DNA from: Dokdonella sp.
GTDB taxonomy: Bacteria; Pseudomonadota; Gammaproteobacteria; Xanthomonadales; Rhodanobacteraceae
Assembly (NCBI GenBank): GCA_023228465.1
Contig: JALOBC010000017.1
Coordinates: 1-63,417 of the forward strand
Direction of reading: 5' to 3'
Length of the DNA: 63,417 bases
A program made the translations under genes and the position numbers. How positions within the stretch are numbered: position 1 is the first letter of the stretch; each line of letters starts with the position of its first letter. The notes beneath the pieces were generated by a model that saw only the letters and a program-made list of their open reading frames with translations, ran no database searches and had not been told where the DNA came from. Of this stretch, positions 1-8,402 are shown piece by piece.

Positions 1-87
1 GGCGCGCATGGGCCTGCAGCCTTCGTTGGTTCGTCACCTGGAAGACTGCGCCATGCGCGCATCTCTTTCCACCCTACGAATCGGTAA

Positions 88-396
88 GCCTCTGAGCCTG
101 AACGGAAGTTCGTGGGGAAACCTCAGGGTCTGACCCATGATGACGAAAAGATCTGGGCCATGGTCGCCTTCCTGCAGAAGCTGCCGGATCTCACGCCCGC
201 GCAGTACCGGGCCCTCGTACCTGAGCAGGGCGGTGGCCGGCATGACGTCCACGAACACGATGACCAGCACGTGCCTGGCAAAGTGTTGGGCGGCGACGGC
301 AGCGTACCGGTCACGAGCGTGCCGGCGCCGGCTGCACGGGATCCGGATGCGCATGAACACGCGACGCCGGCGCCGGAGCATGCGCACCACGAGTGA
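88..396 (+). pseudogene. 3' remnant of a cytochrome c family gene with His-rich tail
   Basis: From about 112 the frame encodes THDDEKIWAMVAFLQKLPDL followed by TPAQYRAL, which matches the C-terminal helix of class I cytochrome c proteins that usually follow a G-M-P-A-W methionine-ligand segment. Here neither the heme CxxCH nor the Met-ligand segment is present. The frame closes upstream with TAA at 85-87, and the other two frames upstream show no cytochrome sequence. The tail is rich in His (HEHDDQH, HEHATPAPEHAHH), which could bind metal. A GTG at 112 could start a 94-residue peptide, but without a heme site it would not be a cytochrome. It is most likely the 3' end of a gene cut by rearrangement, or a frame broken near position 100. 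Confidence 0.6.
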
Positions 397-407
397 GGTG
401 GGTCGGG

Positions 408-1118
408 TCAACGCGCGCCGATGGCCGCGATCTCGTCCGGCGCCAGCAGGCGCCAGCCGCCCACCGGCAGGTCCCCGAGGCCAAGTCCGCCCACTGCGCT
501 GCGATGCAGCGTCAGCACGTGGTTGCCGACCGCGGCGAACATCCGCCGGACCTGGTGGTAGCGCCCTTCGGTGACCGACAGGCGCACCTCGCGCGGCGCC
601 AGCACCTCCAGCTCGGCCGGCGCGAGCGGCGTCGACTCCGATTCCAGCAACAGGGTGCCACTGGCAAACAGTGCCGCCTCGTCACCACGCAGGTCGGCTG
701 CCAGCCCTGCTTCGTAGACCTTGCGGATCCCTGTGCGCGGCGAGATCACCCGATGCAGCAGGACCCCGTCGTCGGTGAACAGCAGCAGGCCCGAGGTGTC
801 GCGGTCCAGCCGCCCGATGCTGGACACTGCCGGGCGACGCACGCGCCAGCGCCGTGGCAGCAGGTCGAAGACCAGGCGGCCGGCGTCGCGCATGGAACAG
901 GTGTAGCCGGCCGGCTTGTGGAGCATCGCCACGAATCCCGGCGGCGGGTCGAGTGCTTCGCCATCGATGCGGATGGCGGCATGTACAGGCGCATCGCCGG
1001 CCGTGAGCACCCTTCCCTGCGCATCGCACACGCGCCCGGCGGCCAGCATCGCATCGACCTCGCGCCGGCTTCCGTAACCGAGCCTGGCCAGGTAACGCGC
1101 GAGCTTCACGCCGGGCAT
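408..1118 (-). CDS. rsuA: 16S rRNA pseudouridine synthase RsuA family
   Basis: A 236-residue RsuA/RluB/E/F-family pseudouridine synthase, probably isomerising a uridine of 16S rRNA (U516 in E. coli). The N-terminal ~55 residues (KLARYLARLGYGSRREVD) form an S4-like RNA-binding domain. The catalytic motif GRLDRDTSG (residues 102-110) carries the nucleophilic Asp105. The family motif LHKPAGYTCS lies at 66-75 and EGRYHQVRRMFAAVGNHV near the end. I chose the ATG at 1118 because translation from it begins directly with the S4 domain; the frame stays open to 1148. It lacks the long C-terminal tail of RluB. It lies 34 nt downstream of the HNH gene on the same strand, so the two are probably cotranscribed. 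Confidence 0.85.
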   Translation of the reverse strand: MPGVKLARYLARLGYGSRREVDAMLAAGRVCDAQGRVLTAGDAPVHAAIRIDGEALDPPPGFVAMLHKPAGYTCSMRDAGRLVFDLLPRRWRVRRPAVSSIGRLDRDTSGLLLFTDDGVLLHRVISPRTGIRKVYEAGLAADLRGDEAALFASGTLLLESESTPLAPAELEVLAPREVRLSVTEGRYHQVRRMFAAVGNHVLTLHRSAVGGLGLGDLPVGGWRLLAPDEIAAIGAR

Positions 1119-1152
1119 GCCCTGCCCGCCCGCCCGCCGGCGCCCCACCCGC

Positions 1153-1530
1153 TCACGAGCGGCCGCGCTGCAGCAGGTCCTTCAGCCCGGCGAACGGGTT
1201 GGCCGTGGCCGGCGGTCCGCCAGCGTCCTCGCCGCTGCCCTCGACATGATCGATGTAGCGCGAGTGTTCGTTGTCGTGGCAGTACAGGCACAGGAGCTCC
1301 CAATTGCTGCCATCCGGCGGGTTGTCGTCGTGGTCGTGGTTGCGGTGATGGACGGTGAGTTCGCTCACGTTGGCGCGCGTGAACTCGCGCCCGCAACGCC
1401 CGCAGACCCATGGATACATCTGCAGGGCGCGCTCACGGTAGCCGTGCCCGCGCGCCTCCGCCGCGCGCCGCGCGGCGGCGACCACGCGGTCGAGCTTGCC
1501 CTGGTCGATCCCCGATTGCCTTGTCGCCAT
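1153..1530 (-). CDS. yajD: HNH endonuclease-family protein YajD
   Basis: A 125-residue homologue of the E. coli YajD HNH-family protein. It has two CxxC pairs (CGRCGREF; CLYCHDNEH) bracketing the HNH core LTVHHRNHDHDDNPPDGSNW, then the ending NPFAGLKDLLQ, which matches the YajD end NPFADLKAM. The four Cys probably bind structural zinc and the core His/Asn the catalytic metal; its biological substrate is not known. The start at 1530 is preferred because GGGAAG sits six bases upstream; an ATG two codons earlier (1536) has no room for a ribosome site. The genome carries it as a stand-alone gene next to rsuA, not next to phage genes. Confidence 0.85.
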   Translation of the reverse strand: MATRQSGIDQGKLDRVVAAARRAAEARGHGYRERALQMYPWVCGRCGREFTRANVSELTVHHRNHDHDDNPPDGSNWELLCLYCHDNEHSRYIDHVEGSGEDAGGPPATANPFAGLKDLLQRGRS

Positions 1531-1640
1531 TGCCATCTTCCCGTGTCGGATGCGGCGACGATAACCCAAAGTCATGCGCGCGGCGCGTCCCCGAGTCCTG
1601 CCTGCGCGATGGCGAATGCGCCTGGAAGCGCTTGGCAGTT

Positions 1641-1659
1641 AGATATCGTTTTGATATCT
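1641..1659. promoter_or_regulatory. perfect 7-bp inverted repeat upstream of the SPFH gene
   Basis: AGATATC-GTTTT-GATATCT: arms at 1641-1647 and 1653-1659 with a 5-nt spacer, ending 25 nt before the SPFH start codon. The short AT-rich stretch stands out in a region of about 65-70% GC and overlaps the place where a -10 element would be expected. It is a candidate operator for a dimeric repressor. The ribbon-helix-helix protein encoded two genes downstream is one possible binder, but that is inference. Confidence 0.55.
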
Positions 1660-1684
1660 TATCCATCCCCAACGAGGATCCGCC

Positions 1685-2557
1685 ATGAACGAACGCAATG
1701 CCTTCTCCCTCCCCGGCATCCCCACCCTGCTGGTGGTGCTCGGCGCCTTTGCCCTGACCGGGTGGTGGCTGTTCGTCATCCTGCAGGGTGGCCAGCCCGA
1801 GCCGGCGCAGATCATCCCGGTGGTATTGCTGATCGGCCTGCTGGCCTTCCTTTGCAAGGGCTTCTTCCAGGTCCAGCCCAACCAGGGCCAGGTCATGCAA
1901 CTCTTCGGCAGCTACGCCGGCACCGTGCACGTACCCGGCCTGCGCTGGACCAATCCCTTCTACTCGCGCCGCGCCATTTCGCTGCGCGTGCGCAACTTCG
2001 AATCGGGCAAGCTCAAGGTCAACGACCGCGACGGCAATCCGATCGAGATCGCCGCCGTGGTGGTCTGGCAGGTCGTGGATACCGCCGAAGCGGTGTTCTG
2101 CGTGGACGACTACGAGAACTTCGTGCAGATCCAGTCCGAATCGGCCTTGCGCCAGATGGCGCAGAGCTATCCCTACGATGCCCACGACGACAAGACGCCT
2201 TCCCTGCGCAGCCACGCCGACGAAGTGAACGCACACCTGCGTGACCAGATCCAGTCACGCCTGGGCAAGGCCGGCGTCAAGGTCATCGAGGCACGCATCA
2301 GTCATCTCGCCTATGCCCAGGAAATCGCCCAGGCCATGCTGCAGCGCCAGCAGGCCGGCGCCATCGTGGCGGCCCGCGAGCGCATCGTCGAAGGCGCGGT
2401 CAGCATGGTGGAAATGGCCCTCGGCGAGCTCTCCAAGCGCGGCGTGGTGGATCTGGACAGCGAGCGTCGCGCGGCGATGGTGAGCAACCTGCTGGTGGTG
2501 CTGTGCGGCGAACGCGCGACCCAGCCGGTGGTCAACGCGGGCACCCTGCACCACTGA
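1685..2557 (+). CDS. SPFH/Band 7 (prohibitin-homology) domain membrane protein
   Basis: A 290-residue protein of the SPFH (stomatin/prohibitin/flotillin/HflK) superfamily, which forms oligomeric scaffolds in membrane microdomains. Two hydrophobic segments occupy about residues 10-35 and 40-60. They are followed by the Band 7 core: [14 protein letters not shown], then [12 protein letters not shown], then [21 protein letters not shown] helical part ([20 protein letters not shown]) has the Ala/Glu/Arg coiled-coil character of the family. The ATG at 1685 has GAGG seven bases upstream. No protease gene of the HflC/NfeD type is adjacent; instead a 62-residue Arc-like protein follows after 19 nt. 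Expression is probably controlled through the inverted repeat at 1641-1659. The specific function is unknown. Confidence 0.8.
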   Translation: MNERNAFSLPGIPTLLVVLGAFALTGWWLFVILQGGQPEPAQIIPVVLLIGLLAFLCKGFFQVQPNQGQVMQLFGSYAGTVHVPGLRWTNPFYSRRAISLRVRNFESGKLKVNDRDGNPIEIAAVVVWQVVDTAEAVFCVDDYENFVQIQSESALRQMAQSYPYDAHDDKTPSLRSHADEVNAHLRDQIQSRLGKAGVKVIEARISHLAYAQEIAQAMLQRQQAGAIVAARERIVEGAVSMVEMALGELSKRGVVDLDSERRAAMVSNLLVVLCGERATQPVVNAGTLHH

Positions 2558-2576
2558 TCGCGACGCGGATCCGACC

Positions 2577-2765
2577 GTGACCGAAAAGAGGGCCTATCCG
2601 CTGCGCATCAGCGCGCCGGTACTCGAAGCGCTGCAGCGCTGGGCCGACGACGAATTGCGTTCGGTCAATGCGCAGATCGAGTACCTGCTGCGCGACGCCC
2701 TGCGCAAGGCCGGCCGCCTGAAGCCGGCCGCGCGGGTCCGACCCGTCGAGGATGACCGGGCATGA
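2577..2765 (+). CDS. Arc-like ribbon-helix-helix DNA-binding protein
   Basis: A 62-residue basic protein. Residues 4-45 ([20 protein letters not shown], then [15 protein letters not shown]) fit the Arc/MetJ ribbon-helix-helix fold: a short beta strand with alternating polar residues (YPLRIS) that would enter the DNA major groove, then two helices joined by a turn ending in [11 protein letters not shown], typical of Arc-family second helices. Start is GTG at 2577, 19 nt after the SPFH gene, so it is almost surely in the same transcript. It could autoregulate the operon via the upstream palindrome, or act as a structural partner; neither is shown by sequence. Its stop overlaps a possible ATG of the next gene (ATGA at 2762). 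Confidence 0.75.
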   Translation: MTEKRAYPLRISAPVLEALQRWADDELRSVNAQIEYLLRDALRKAGRLKPAARVRPVEDDRA

Positions 2766-2851
2766 GCGCCCACCCGCGACGCACTTGCCCGGCGGGCGGA
2801 AACGCGGCCCTGCTCGTGCTAGTTTGGGCAGCTTGCTGCCGGAGACTGTTC

Positions 2852-4171
2852 GTGACCCACGCCCCGCTTGCCCTGGCCCTGCTGCTCGCCGCTTCCAGCG
2901 TCGGCGCAGCGCCGCCCGCCGACGCCCCGCCCGCCACCGCGCCGGCGGCCGCGACCGCCATCGACCTCGACGCGCTGGCGCGCTCCAAGGATGCCCCGCC
3001 CACGCTCGAGGGGATGCCGGCACCTGCCGCCGCGGAGCCGGCAACCGGCGACACTGCGGCTGACCGGGCCGCCGACACACCGGACGACGCCACCACCAGC
3101 GCCGCTCAGGACGTCGCGATCGACGCCACGGACGAGGCCGAGGCGCACGCGCCGCCCGCTGCCGGGGATGCTTCCGGCACGCCCTCGACTGCAGCACCCA
3201 GCCCGCAGGACGCAAGCGGCGCCCTCCCCGCGCCGGCGGACACCCTCGACCTCGACGCACATGTCCGCGCCAAGGATGCACCGCCCACGCTCGGCCCCGC
3301 GGCCCCGCCGCCGGCCAGTGCAGCGGAGACCGGGGCAGCCGCGCCGGCCGAGGACGAAACTGCCGAGACGGAAGCCGGCGCGACCGACGCATCTGCAGCG
3401 ACGGCCGAGGCATCGGCCGAGCCGCCGGCAGGCGCCGCCGCACCTGTCGCCGAATCGGCCGGAGCCGACACGGCGCCGGCCACGGATGCGGCAACGGCGG
3501 ACACGCAGGCCAACCCGCCGGAAGCGCCGGCCGATGAGGCCGCTGAAGCCGGACCGGCCGATCAGCAGGCCGGCAACGATTCGCTGGAAGCCGAATCGCC
3601 CGCACAGCCAGCCACGGATGAGAGCCCCGCAACGCCTGCTGCCGACTCACCGGCAAGCGATGCGGCGCCGACCGGTACGGCGGACGCGCAGGTCGGAGCG
3701 GACGCTGCCGATTCCGCAGCGGCCGCGGATGACGTACCCGCCGCCGACAGCGAAGTGGCCCCGGACGACGAAACGGCGGCAGACCGTGCCACGACCGCGG
3801 AGGCAGCGGCAGGCACGCCGACGGACGTGGACGAGATCGATCGCCAGCGCGGTGACGTGTGCCGGCAGCATGCCGAGGCCCTGCTCGACGCCGCCGAACG
3901 CGGCGACTATGCGGCTGCCACCGCGCACTTCGACGCCACCATGCGCAGTGCCCTGCCGCCGGCCAAGTTCAAGGCCGCGTGGGAATCGCTGGCGCAGTTC
4001 GGCAAGCTGCAAGCGCGCGGACAGTCGCACCCCAGCATGGGCCAGGGCTATTACGTCGTCACCATCCCGCTGATCTTCGCCCAGGCCAACCTGTACACGC
4101 GCATCGCCTGCAACAGTGACGGCAGCATCGCCGGCTTCTACGTACGCCCGCTCGAAGCTGCCCAGCCCTGA
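2852..4171 (+). CDS. exported acidic Ala/Pro/Glu-rich protein with C-terminal DUF3887-like domain
   Basis: From the GTG at 2852 (GGAGA just upstream) the product is 439 residues and starts with a clear signal peptide (THAPLALALLLAASSVGAA, cut near residue 20). An ATG at 2762, overlapping the previous stop, would add 30 residues and bury the signal, so I prefer 2852. Residues ~20-330 are low-complexity Ala/Asp/Glu/Pro with no predicted fold and many negative charges. Within it the segment D-L-D-A-x(2)-R-x-K-D-A-P-P-T-L occurs twice (nt 2965-3006 and 3247-3288). The last ~100 residues (AEALLDAAERGDYAAATAHF, then GQGYYVVTIPLIFAQANLYT) resemble the NTF2-like DUF3887 domain. Likely periplasmic; the function is unknown. 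Confidence 0.6.
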   Translation: MTHAPLALALLLAASSVGAAPPADAPPATAPAAATAIDLDALARSKDAPPTLEGMPAPAAAEPATGDTAADRAADTPDDATTSAAQDVAIDATDEAEAHAPPAAGDASGTPSTAAPSPQDASGALPAPADTLDLDAHVRAKDAPPTLGPAAPPPASAAETGAAAPAEDETAETEAGATDASAATAEASAEPPAGAAAPVAESAGADTAPATDAATADTQANPPEAPADEAAEAGPADQQAGNDSLEAESPAQPATDESPATPAADSPASDAAPTGTADAQVGADAADSAAAADDVPAADSEVAPDDETAADRATTAEAAAGTPTDVDEIDRQRGDVCRQHAEALLDAAERGDYAAATAHFDATMRSALPPAKFKAAWESLAQFGKLQARGQSHPSMGQGYYVVTIPLIFAQANLYTRIACNSDGSIAGFYVRPLEAAQP

Positions 4172-4188
4172 CCGTCGCGCCCGCTGTC

Positions 4189-4758
4189 GTGACCAATCCC
4201 GCACCGCAACCGCCCAGGCGCTGCGATGCCAACCAGCGCCGGGCGATCATCCGCAGCGCCCACGCGCTCGGCGTGCCGCATGACTATGCCCGGACGCGCG
4301 GCCTGCGTGCAGTGCGCGAGCCCGCCGCACTCGCGTGCATCGGCATCGACACCCAGGGCCGCTCGCAGTGGCTCACGCCGCGTGCCGCGCGGGCCTTTGC
4401 CGGCATGCAATGCGCGGCGGCCGAGGCCGGCGTGGTACTCGAGGTCATCTCGGCGTTCCGCTCGGCGGAATACCAGCTTGGCATCGTGCAGCGCAAGCTG
4501 GCGCGCGGGCTCTCCATCGATGCCATCCTCGCCGTCAGCGCTGCCCCCGGCTACAGCGAACACCACAGTGGCCGCGCGGTGGATCTGGGCTGCCCGGGCT
4601 ACAGCGCGCTCGAGGAGACATTCGAACACTCGCCGGCCTTTGCCTGGCTGTGCGCCAACGCGGCGGGCCACGGCTTCCGCCTGTCCTATCCGCGTGGCAA
4701 CCCGCATGGCATTGCCTACGAACCCTGGCACTGGTGCTGGCACGCGCGGCGCAGTTGA
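4189..4758 (+). CDS. VanY-like D-alanyl-D-alanine carboxypeptidase (LAS/M15 family)
   Basis: A 189-residue zinc carboxypeptidase of family M15B, which trims the terminal D-Ala from peptidoglycan peptides. Visible family motifs are ISAFRSAEYQ (residues 87-96), the zinc signature S-E-H-H-S-G-R-A-V-D at 123-132 (S-x-H-x(2)-G-x-A-x-D), and near the C-terminus NPHGIAYEPWHWCWH with the E-P-W-H zinc-ligand segment. No signal peptide is evident from the GTG at 4189, so it would either be cytoplasmic or exported by an unusual route; an earlier start is blocked by the preceding gene. It follows the DUF3887 gene by 17 nt and is probably in the same operon. The catalytic residues look intact. Confidence 0.8.
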   Translation: MTNPAPQPPRRCDANQRRAIIRSAHALGVPHDYARTRGLRAVREPAALACIGIDTQGRSQWLTPRAARAFAGMQCAAAEAGVVLEVISAFRSAEYQLGIVQRKLARGLSIDAILAVSAAPGYSEHHSGRAVDLGCPGYSALEETFEHSPAFAWLCANAAGHGFRLSYPRGNPHGIAYEPWHWCWHARRS

Positions 4759-4929
4759 GCGTCGCCACGCGTGCCAACGCCCGGATGCGCCGAGGCCTGC
4801 GAGCGGGTCAGCGCGCGTGCCGCGTCAAGGCACACCACCCGGCCCGCACGGCCCGGCTCGATCCCTCGAGCGCAGCCGTTCCAGGCTGCACTGACGCCCC
4901 GCGAGCCGCCCTGCCGACGGCTCGTCGTT

Positions 4930-7836
4930 TCAGGGCGTAAAGGTCACCATTCGCACGCCTTCGGCCTCCGCCGCTGCGGCCGGCACCGGCAGCGCGTGGT
5001 AGCCGTTGACCAGCCACGTCGGCAGTTGATCGGCGTAGTACGGACTGCCGAGCACCCCGGAATTGCCGCCCGGAATGATTTCGCTGGCAGCGACCACCGC
5101 ACTCATCTCGCCCACGAAACGCCGCGCCGGACCGGAGCCGAACATGAAGTCGTTGGCGCCGCTCCCGCGCAGGTTGTAGTTGGCGACATTGACGGTTTCC
5201 CACGCGCCGCCACGGGCCAGGCCCGGCAGGTCCGGCGACAGGTCGTTGAAGCCGTAGGGACTGCTCATGCCATCCTGGCCAGGAATGCTGAACGGCCCTC
5301 CGAGGGGATGGTCGAAGACGATGCGATGCAGGCGACCCCAGCGATAGTCGGACAGCGCGGTCGAGCCATCGAACGCCGCCGCCATGGCCGGGCTGGCCAA
5401 CTGATCCAGCGCCTGGCCGAGGCTGGCCAGCAGCACATAGTCGCGCGCCGCGGCCGCATTCGGCGCGCCGGCGGGCACGCTGGCCGGGGCGAAGAACGCG
5501 ATGCCCGACGTGCCCTTGCCCTGCAGGGCGTCGAAGTTGTCGAGCATGAACTTGAAGCCGTTGAAGGCCAGGCTGGAGCTTGGCAGGTGATCGCCGAGGC
5601 CGACCTGCTGCAGGCTGGCATCGATGGTGTTGCGCAGCGCATAGCTGCGCCACAGTGCCCACAACGTGGCGCCCACGCTGGCATCCCGCTGGGCCTGATC
5701 CGGCGCCGGCAGGTCGTTCGGATCGTCGCCCGGGTCATAGCCCTGCTGGATGCCGGTTGGCGTGGAGTAATCCCAGCGGCCCAGCCGTGCGATTGCATCG
5801 ATGATGCGACCGTTCGCGGCCAGTTCGGCAAGCGGCTGCCAGGAACTCGCCTGCGCGTTTGCATGCGCGGCCAGCAGATAGGGCAACACCAGCTTGGCAT
5901 CCAGGGCGCGGGTGTCGGCCTGCAGGGCCTGCATGTGCGCCGGCGTGATCTTCTCGCCACGCTGGATGTAATCGCGGATGACCCGGTCGATCTGCCCCAT
6001 GCGCAGGGACGAGGCGCCGCCCCAGTCGAGGTAATACACACCGCCGTTCGCGCGCTCCGAATTGAGCGGGTCGTTGTCCAGCGAGAAGCCGATCGGGTCG
6101 TTGTTGGCGTTGGCGAAATATCCCTGGGCCGGGTTGATGACGAATGGCATTTCGTTGGCGCGCAGCACCTCGAAAGGTGTCGCCTGGTTGGGCTGGCGGT
6201 GCTGCAGTGGCATCCAGTCGTGGCCGAGCGCGCCACTGCCGTCGCGAATGATCCACGGTGGCACCCCACCGCCGGGGCGGCCCTGGGTCTGCAGGTCGGT
6301 GCGCACCGGCGCTTCGGCGCTGGTGAAATAGGCGATGTTGCCGTCCACGTCGGCGTAGGCGAAGTTCTGCGAACCGAAATCGAAATAGCTCAGCGCATCC
6401 CTGAACTCGTCGAGATTGGTGGCGCGGTTGATGCGCCGGAACGATTCGATTTCCTGGGTCGGGCCCCAGCCGGTGTAGGCGACCGACAGGCCGCTGCCGC
6501 TGGCCGCATCGATCTGCACCAGCGGCCCGTCGTTGCGCCGTGGCACGGTGATCGTCAGGGCGCCATTGGTGTAGCCGATCGAGTCGGCGCGCAGCACGTG
6601 GTTGGGGGTGCCGTCGATCTGGTTGACGTAATAGCTCTGCGCCAGCCAGCGCACCGGTTCCTCGACCCCGTCATGCACGATGGCGACCGGCAGACCGTAG
6701 CTGTCGAACTTGAGCGTTTCCTTGAACACGTCGGTGACGTCGAGCGAGTTGGTGGTGGTGCCCCAGCACACGCGCTGGTTGCAGCCCTGGATCACGCCGG
6801 GAGCCCCCGGCACGGTGACGCCGGTCACGTCCATCGGTTGTGCATGGCGGCTGTCGGACGAGTACAGATGCTGTTCGGTGAAGACCGGCGGCAGCGACAG
6901 GCCAAGGTGCGGATCATTGGAGAGGATCGGCTTGCCGCTGGCCGAGAGCTCGGCGCCGATCACCCATTCGTTGCTGCCGACCGGGGAATCACGCCCTTCG
7001 AGCGCGCGCGCGAACAGCGGATTGCCGCGGATGCGCCGGGCATAGTCGCGAGCGAGTTGCACCGTCTGTGCGTCGATGGTTGCCGTTGTCATGGACTTGG
7101 CGGGCACGGCGCCGGCCATCGGCTGGTTCGGTGGCGGGCCGGGCTGGAAGCCGGGCACGGTCACGCGATCATCGGCCGGCGCCGAGCGATGCAGGTCGCC
7201 GAAGAACAGCGCATTGCCATCGAAGCCGGCGAGCGCGCCGGCCTGCTGATAGGCGGCGAGCTGCAGCGTGGCGTCGATATCGAGGTCGAATGACAACTGG
7301 AAGGCCAGCCCCTTGCCGACCGCCAGCGTATCCACCGGTGTCCACGGATCGGCACGGGTAATGTCGAGCACCGTGTACTCGGGCGGCAGCGGATGGTTGG
7401 CCAGCCAGAAATTCACGCCCGCCGCATAGGCGGACAGCCAGCCGCGGCTGTCCTCGGACATGGCGCGCCAGCTCTTCTCGGCCGCCCGCCGCAGGCCAAG
7501 GGTGCGTGCCTGCACATCGCTGGCGAGCTGCGAGGCACCGACCAGCGCGGCCAGCGTCCCGCTGACCTGACGCCGGGTCAGATCCATTTCAAAGAAGCGG
7601 TATTCGGCATGTGCGTAGCCCTGCAGGAAGGCCACGTCGTTGTCGCTCGACGCCTTGATGGTCGGCATGCCGTTCTGGTCGTAGGAAATGCTGCCAGGCG
7701 CGGACAGGCCTGGCGCGACCACGGTGGTGGACCGGCCCGGGGCGACCCCGGTTTCCGCATTGGCCAGTCCCGCGGTGGCGAAAGCCAGCAGCAGGGCCGC
7801 GGCGAGCGTGCGGCGCTGGAAACGTGCGTGCGACAT
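4930..7836 (-). CDS. penicillin acylase family protein (secreted Ntn-hydrolase)
   Basis: A 968-residue Ntn-hydrolase of the penicillin amidase family (S45), which cleaves amide bonds of beta-lactams, N-acyl-homoserine lactones or other acyl-amides. Residues 1-27 are a signal peptide (RRTLAAALLLAFATAGLANA), so the enzyme acts in the periplasm or outside. The precursor layout is alpha chain (FLQGYAHAEYRFFEMDLTRR), spacer, then the autocatalytic beta-chain N-terminus at Ser288 in G-S-N-E-W-V-I-G, followed by LSNDPHLGLSLP. The ATG at 7836 has a good GGGAGG site seven bases upstream; the frame is open further but with no signal peptide there. It is a single-gene unit next to htpX. The substrate cannot be told from sequence. 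The family normally runs 750-850 residues, so this one is long. Confidence 0.88.
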   Translation of the reverse strand: MSHARFQRRTLAAALLLAFATAGLANAETGVAPGRSTTVVAPGLSAPGSISYDQNGMPTIKASSDNDVAFLQGYAHAEYRFFEMDLTRRQVSGTLAALVGASQLASDVQARTLGLRRAAEKSWRAMSEDSRGWLSAYAAGVNFWLANHPLPPEYTVLDITRADPWTPVDTLAVGKGLAFQLSFDLDIDATLQLAAYQQAGALAGFDGNALFFGDLHRSAPADDRVTVPGFQPGPPPNQPMAGAVPAKSMTTATIDAQTVQLARDYARRIRGNPLFARALEGRDSPVGSNEWVIGAELSASGKPILSNDPHLGLSLPPVFTEQHLYSSDSRHAQPMDVTGVTVPGAPGVIQGCNQRVCWGTTTNSLDVTDVFKETLKFDSYGLPVAIVHDGVEEPVRWLAQSYYVNQIDGTPNHVLRADSIGYTNGALTITVPRRNDGPLVQIDAASGSGLSVAYTGWGPTQEIESFRRINRATNLDEFRDALSYFDFGSQNFAYADVDGNIAYFTSAEAPVRTDLQTQGRPGGGVPPWIIRDGSGALGHDWMPLQHRQPNQATPFEVLRANEMPFVINPAQGYFANANNDPIGFSLDNDPLNSERANGGVYYLDWGGASSLRMGQIDRVIRDYIQRGEKITPAHMQALQADTRALDAKLVLPYLLAAHANAQASSWQPLAELAANGRIIDAIARLGRWDYSTPTGIQQGYDPGDDPNDLPAPDQAQRDASVGATLWALWRSYALRNTIDASLQQVGLGDHLPSSSLAFNGFKFMLDNFDALQGKGTSGIAFFAPASVPAGAPNAAAARDYVLLASLGQALDQLASPAMAAAFDGSTALSDYRWGRLHRIVFDHPLGGPFSIPGQDGMSSPYGFNDLSPDLPGLARGGAWETVNVANYNLRGSGANDFMFGSGPARRFVGEMSAVVAASEIIPGGNSGVLGSPYYADQLPTWLVNGYHALPVPAAAAEAEGVRMVTFTP

Positions 7837-8402
7837 GTTTGCCTCCCGATCGATGGATGGACGAGCGCACCGCAGGAGCGGCGCACGGCACCGCGTCCCG
7901 GTCGCGCCGACGGGATCGGCGCGATTTCCCTGCCTGCTCGCCATGTCGGCGGGCGGGCCGTCCGGAGCGCCACCTGCGCGGACCTGCGACGGCGCACGTA
8001 CCAGGGCCTGGCCTACCGCTGCCCTGATCATCCGGGCCGGTCGCCAGCCGCAGCAGCCGCGCGTCACCACATCCGCGCAAGCGGAGGTCCATCCTACTCC
8101 CACGCCGGCGCGCCGGCGCAACCCGGGGACGATGGCAACATCGAGCGGTCATGGCCTGCGACCCGGCCCCGCACGCCGAGCGGGCCGGGTGTGCGCCTGG
8201 ACCGCGTCCGGGCATCGCCGACACTGCCTTCAGGCATGGCCAGGGCAGTTTGGCTTGCAGGCGCCCACGGCTGGCCGGCCGGCACCAACCGAATCAGGCG
8301 TCTGGCGCGCCCACGGCGCGGCCATGGCGGGCACGCAGGCCAGGGATTCGTGCTGCTTCGGTCGGCCTGCCGCGACGGGAACCCGGCGCTTGCCGGCCCG
8401 TC
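7837..8402. other. 566-nt intergenic stretch, no gene recognised
   Basis: Lies between the penicillin-acylase start and the htpX stop, both on the minus strand. Open frames here on both strands are high-GC shadows with skewed Arg/Pro/Ala composition and no recognisable domain. It should contain the promoter of the acylase gene at its left edge. A degenerate REP-like string (GCAGGAGCGGCGCACGG) sits near 7872. Nothing else was identified. Confidence 0.5.

Noticed and set aside
4771-7293. An 840-codon plus-strand frame opposite the penicillin acylase gene
   Set aside because: The minus strand has the signal peptide and the GSNEW active site; the plus frame has no domain.
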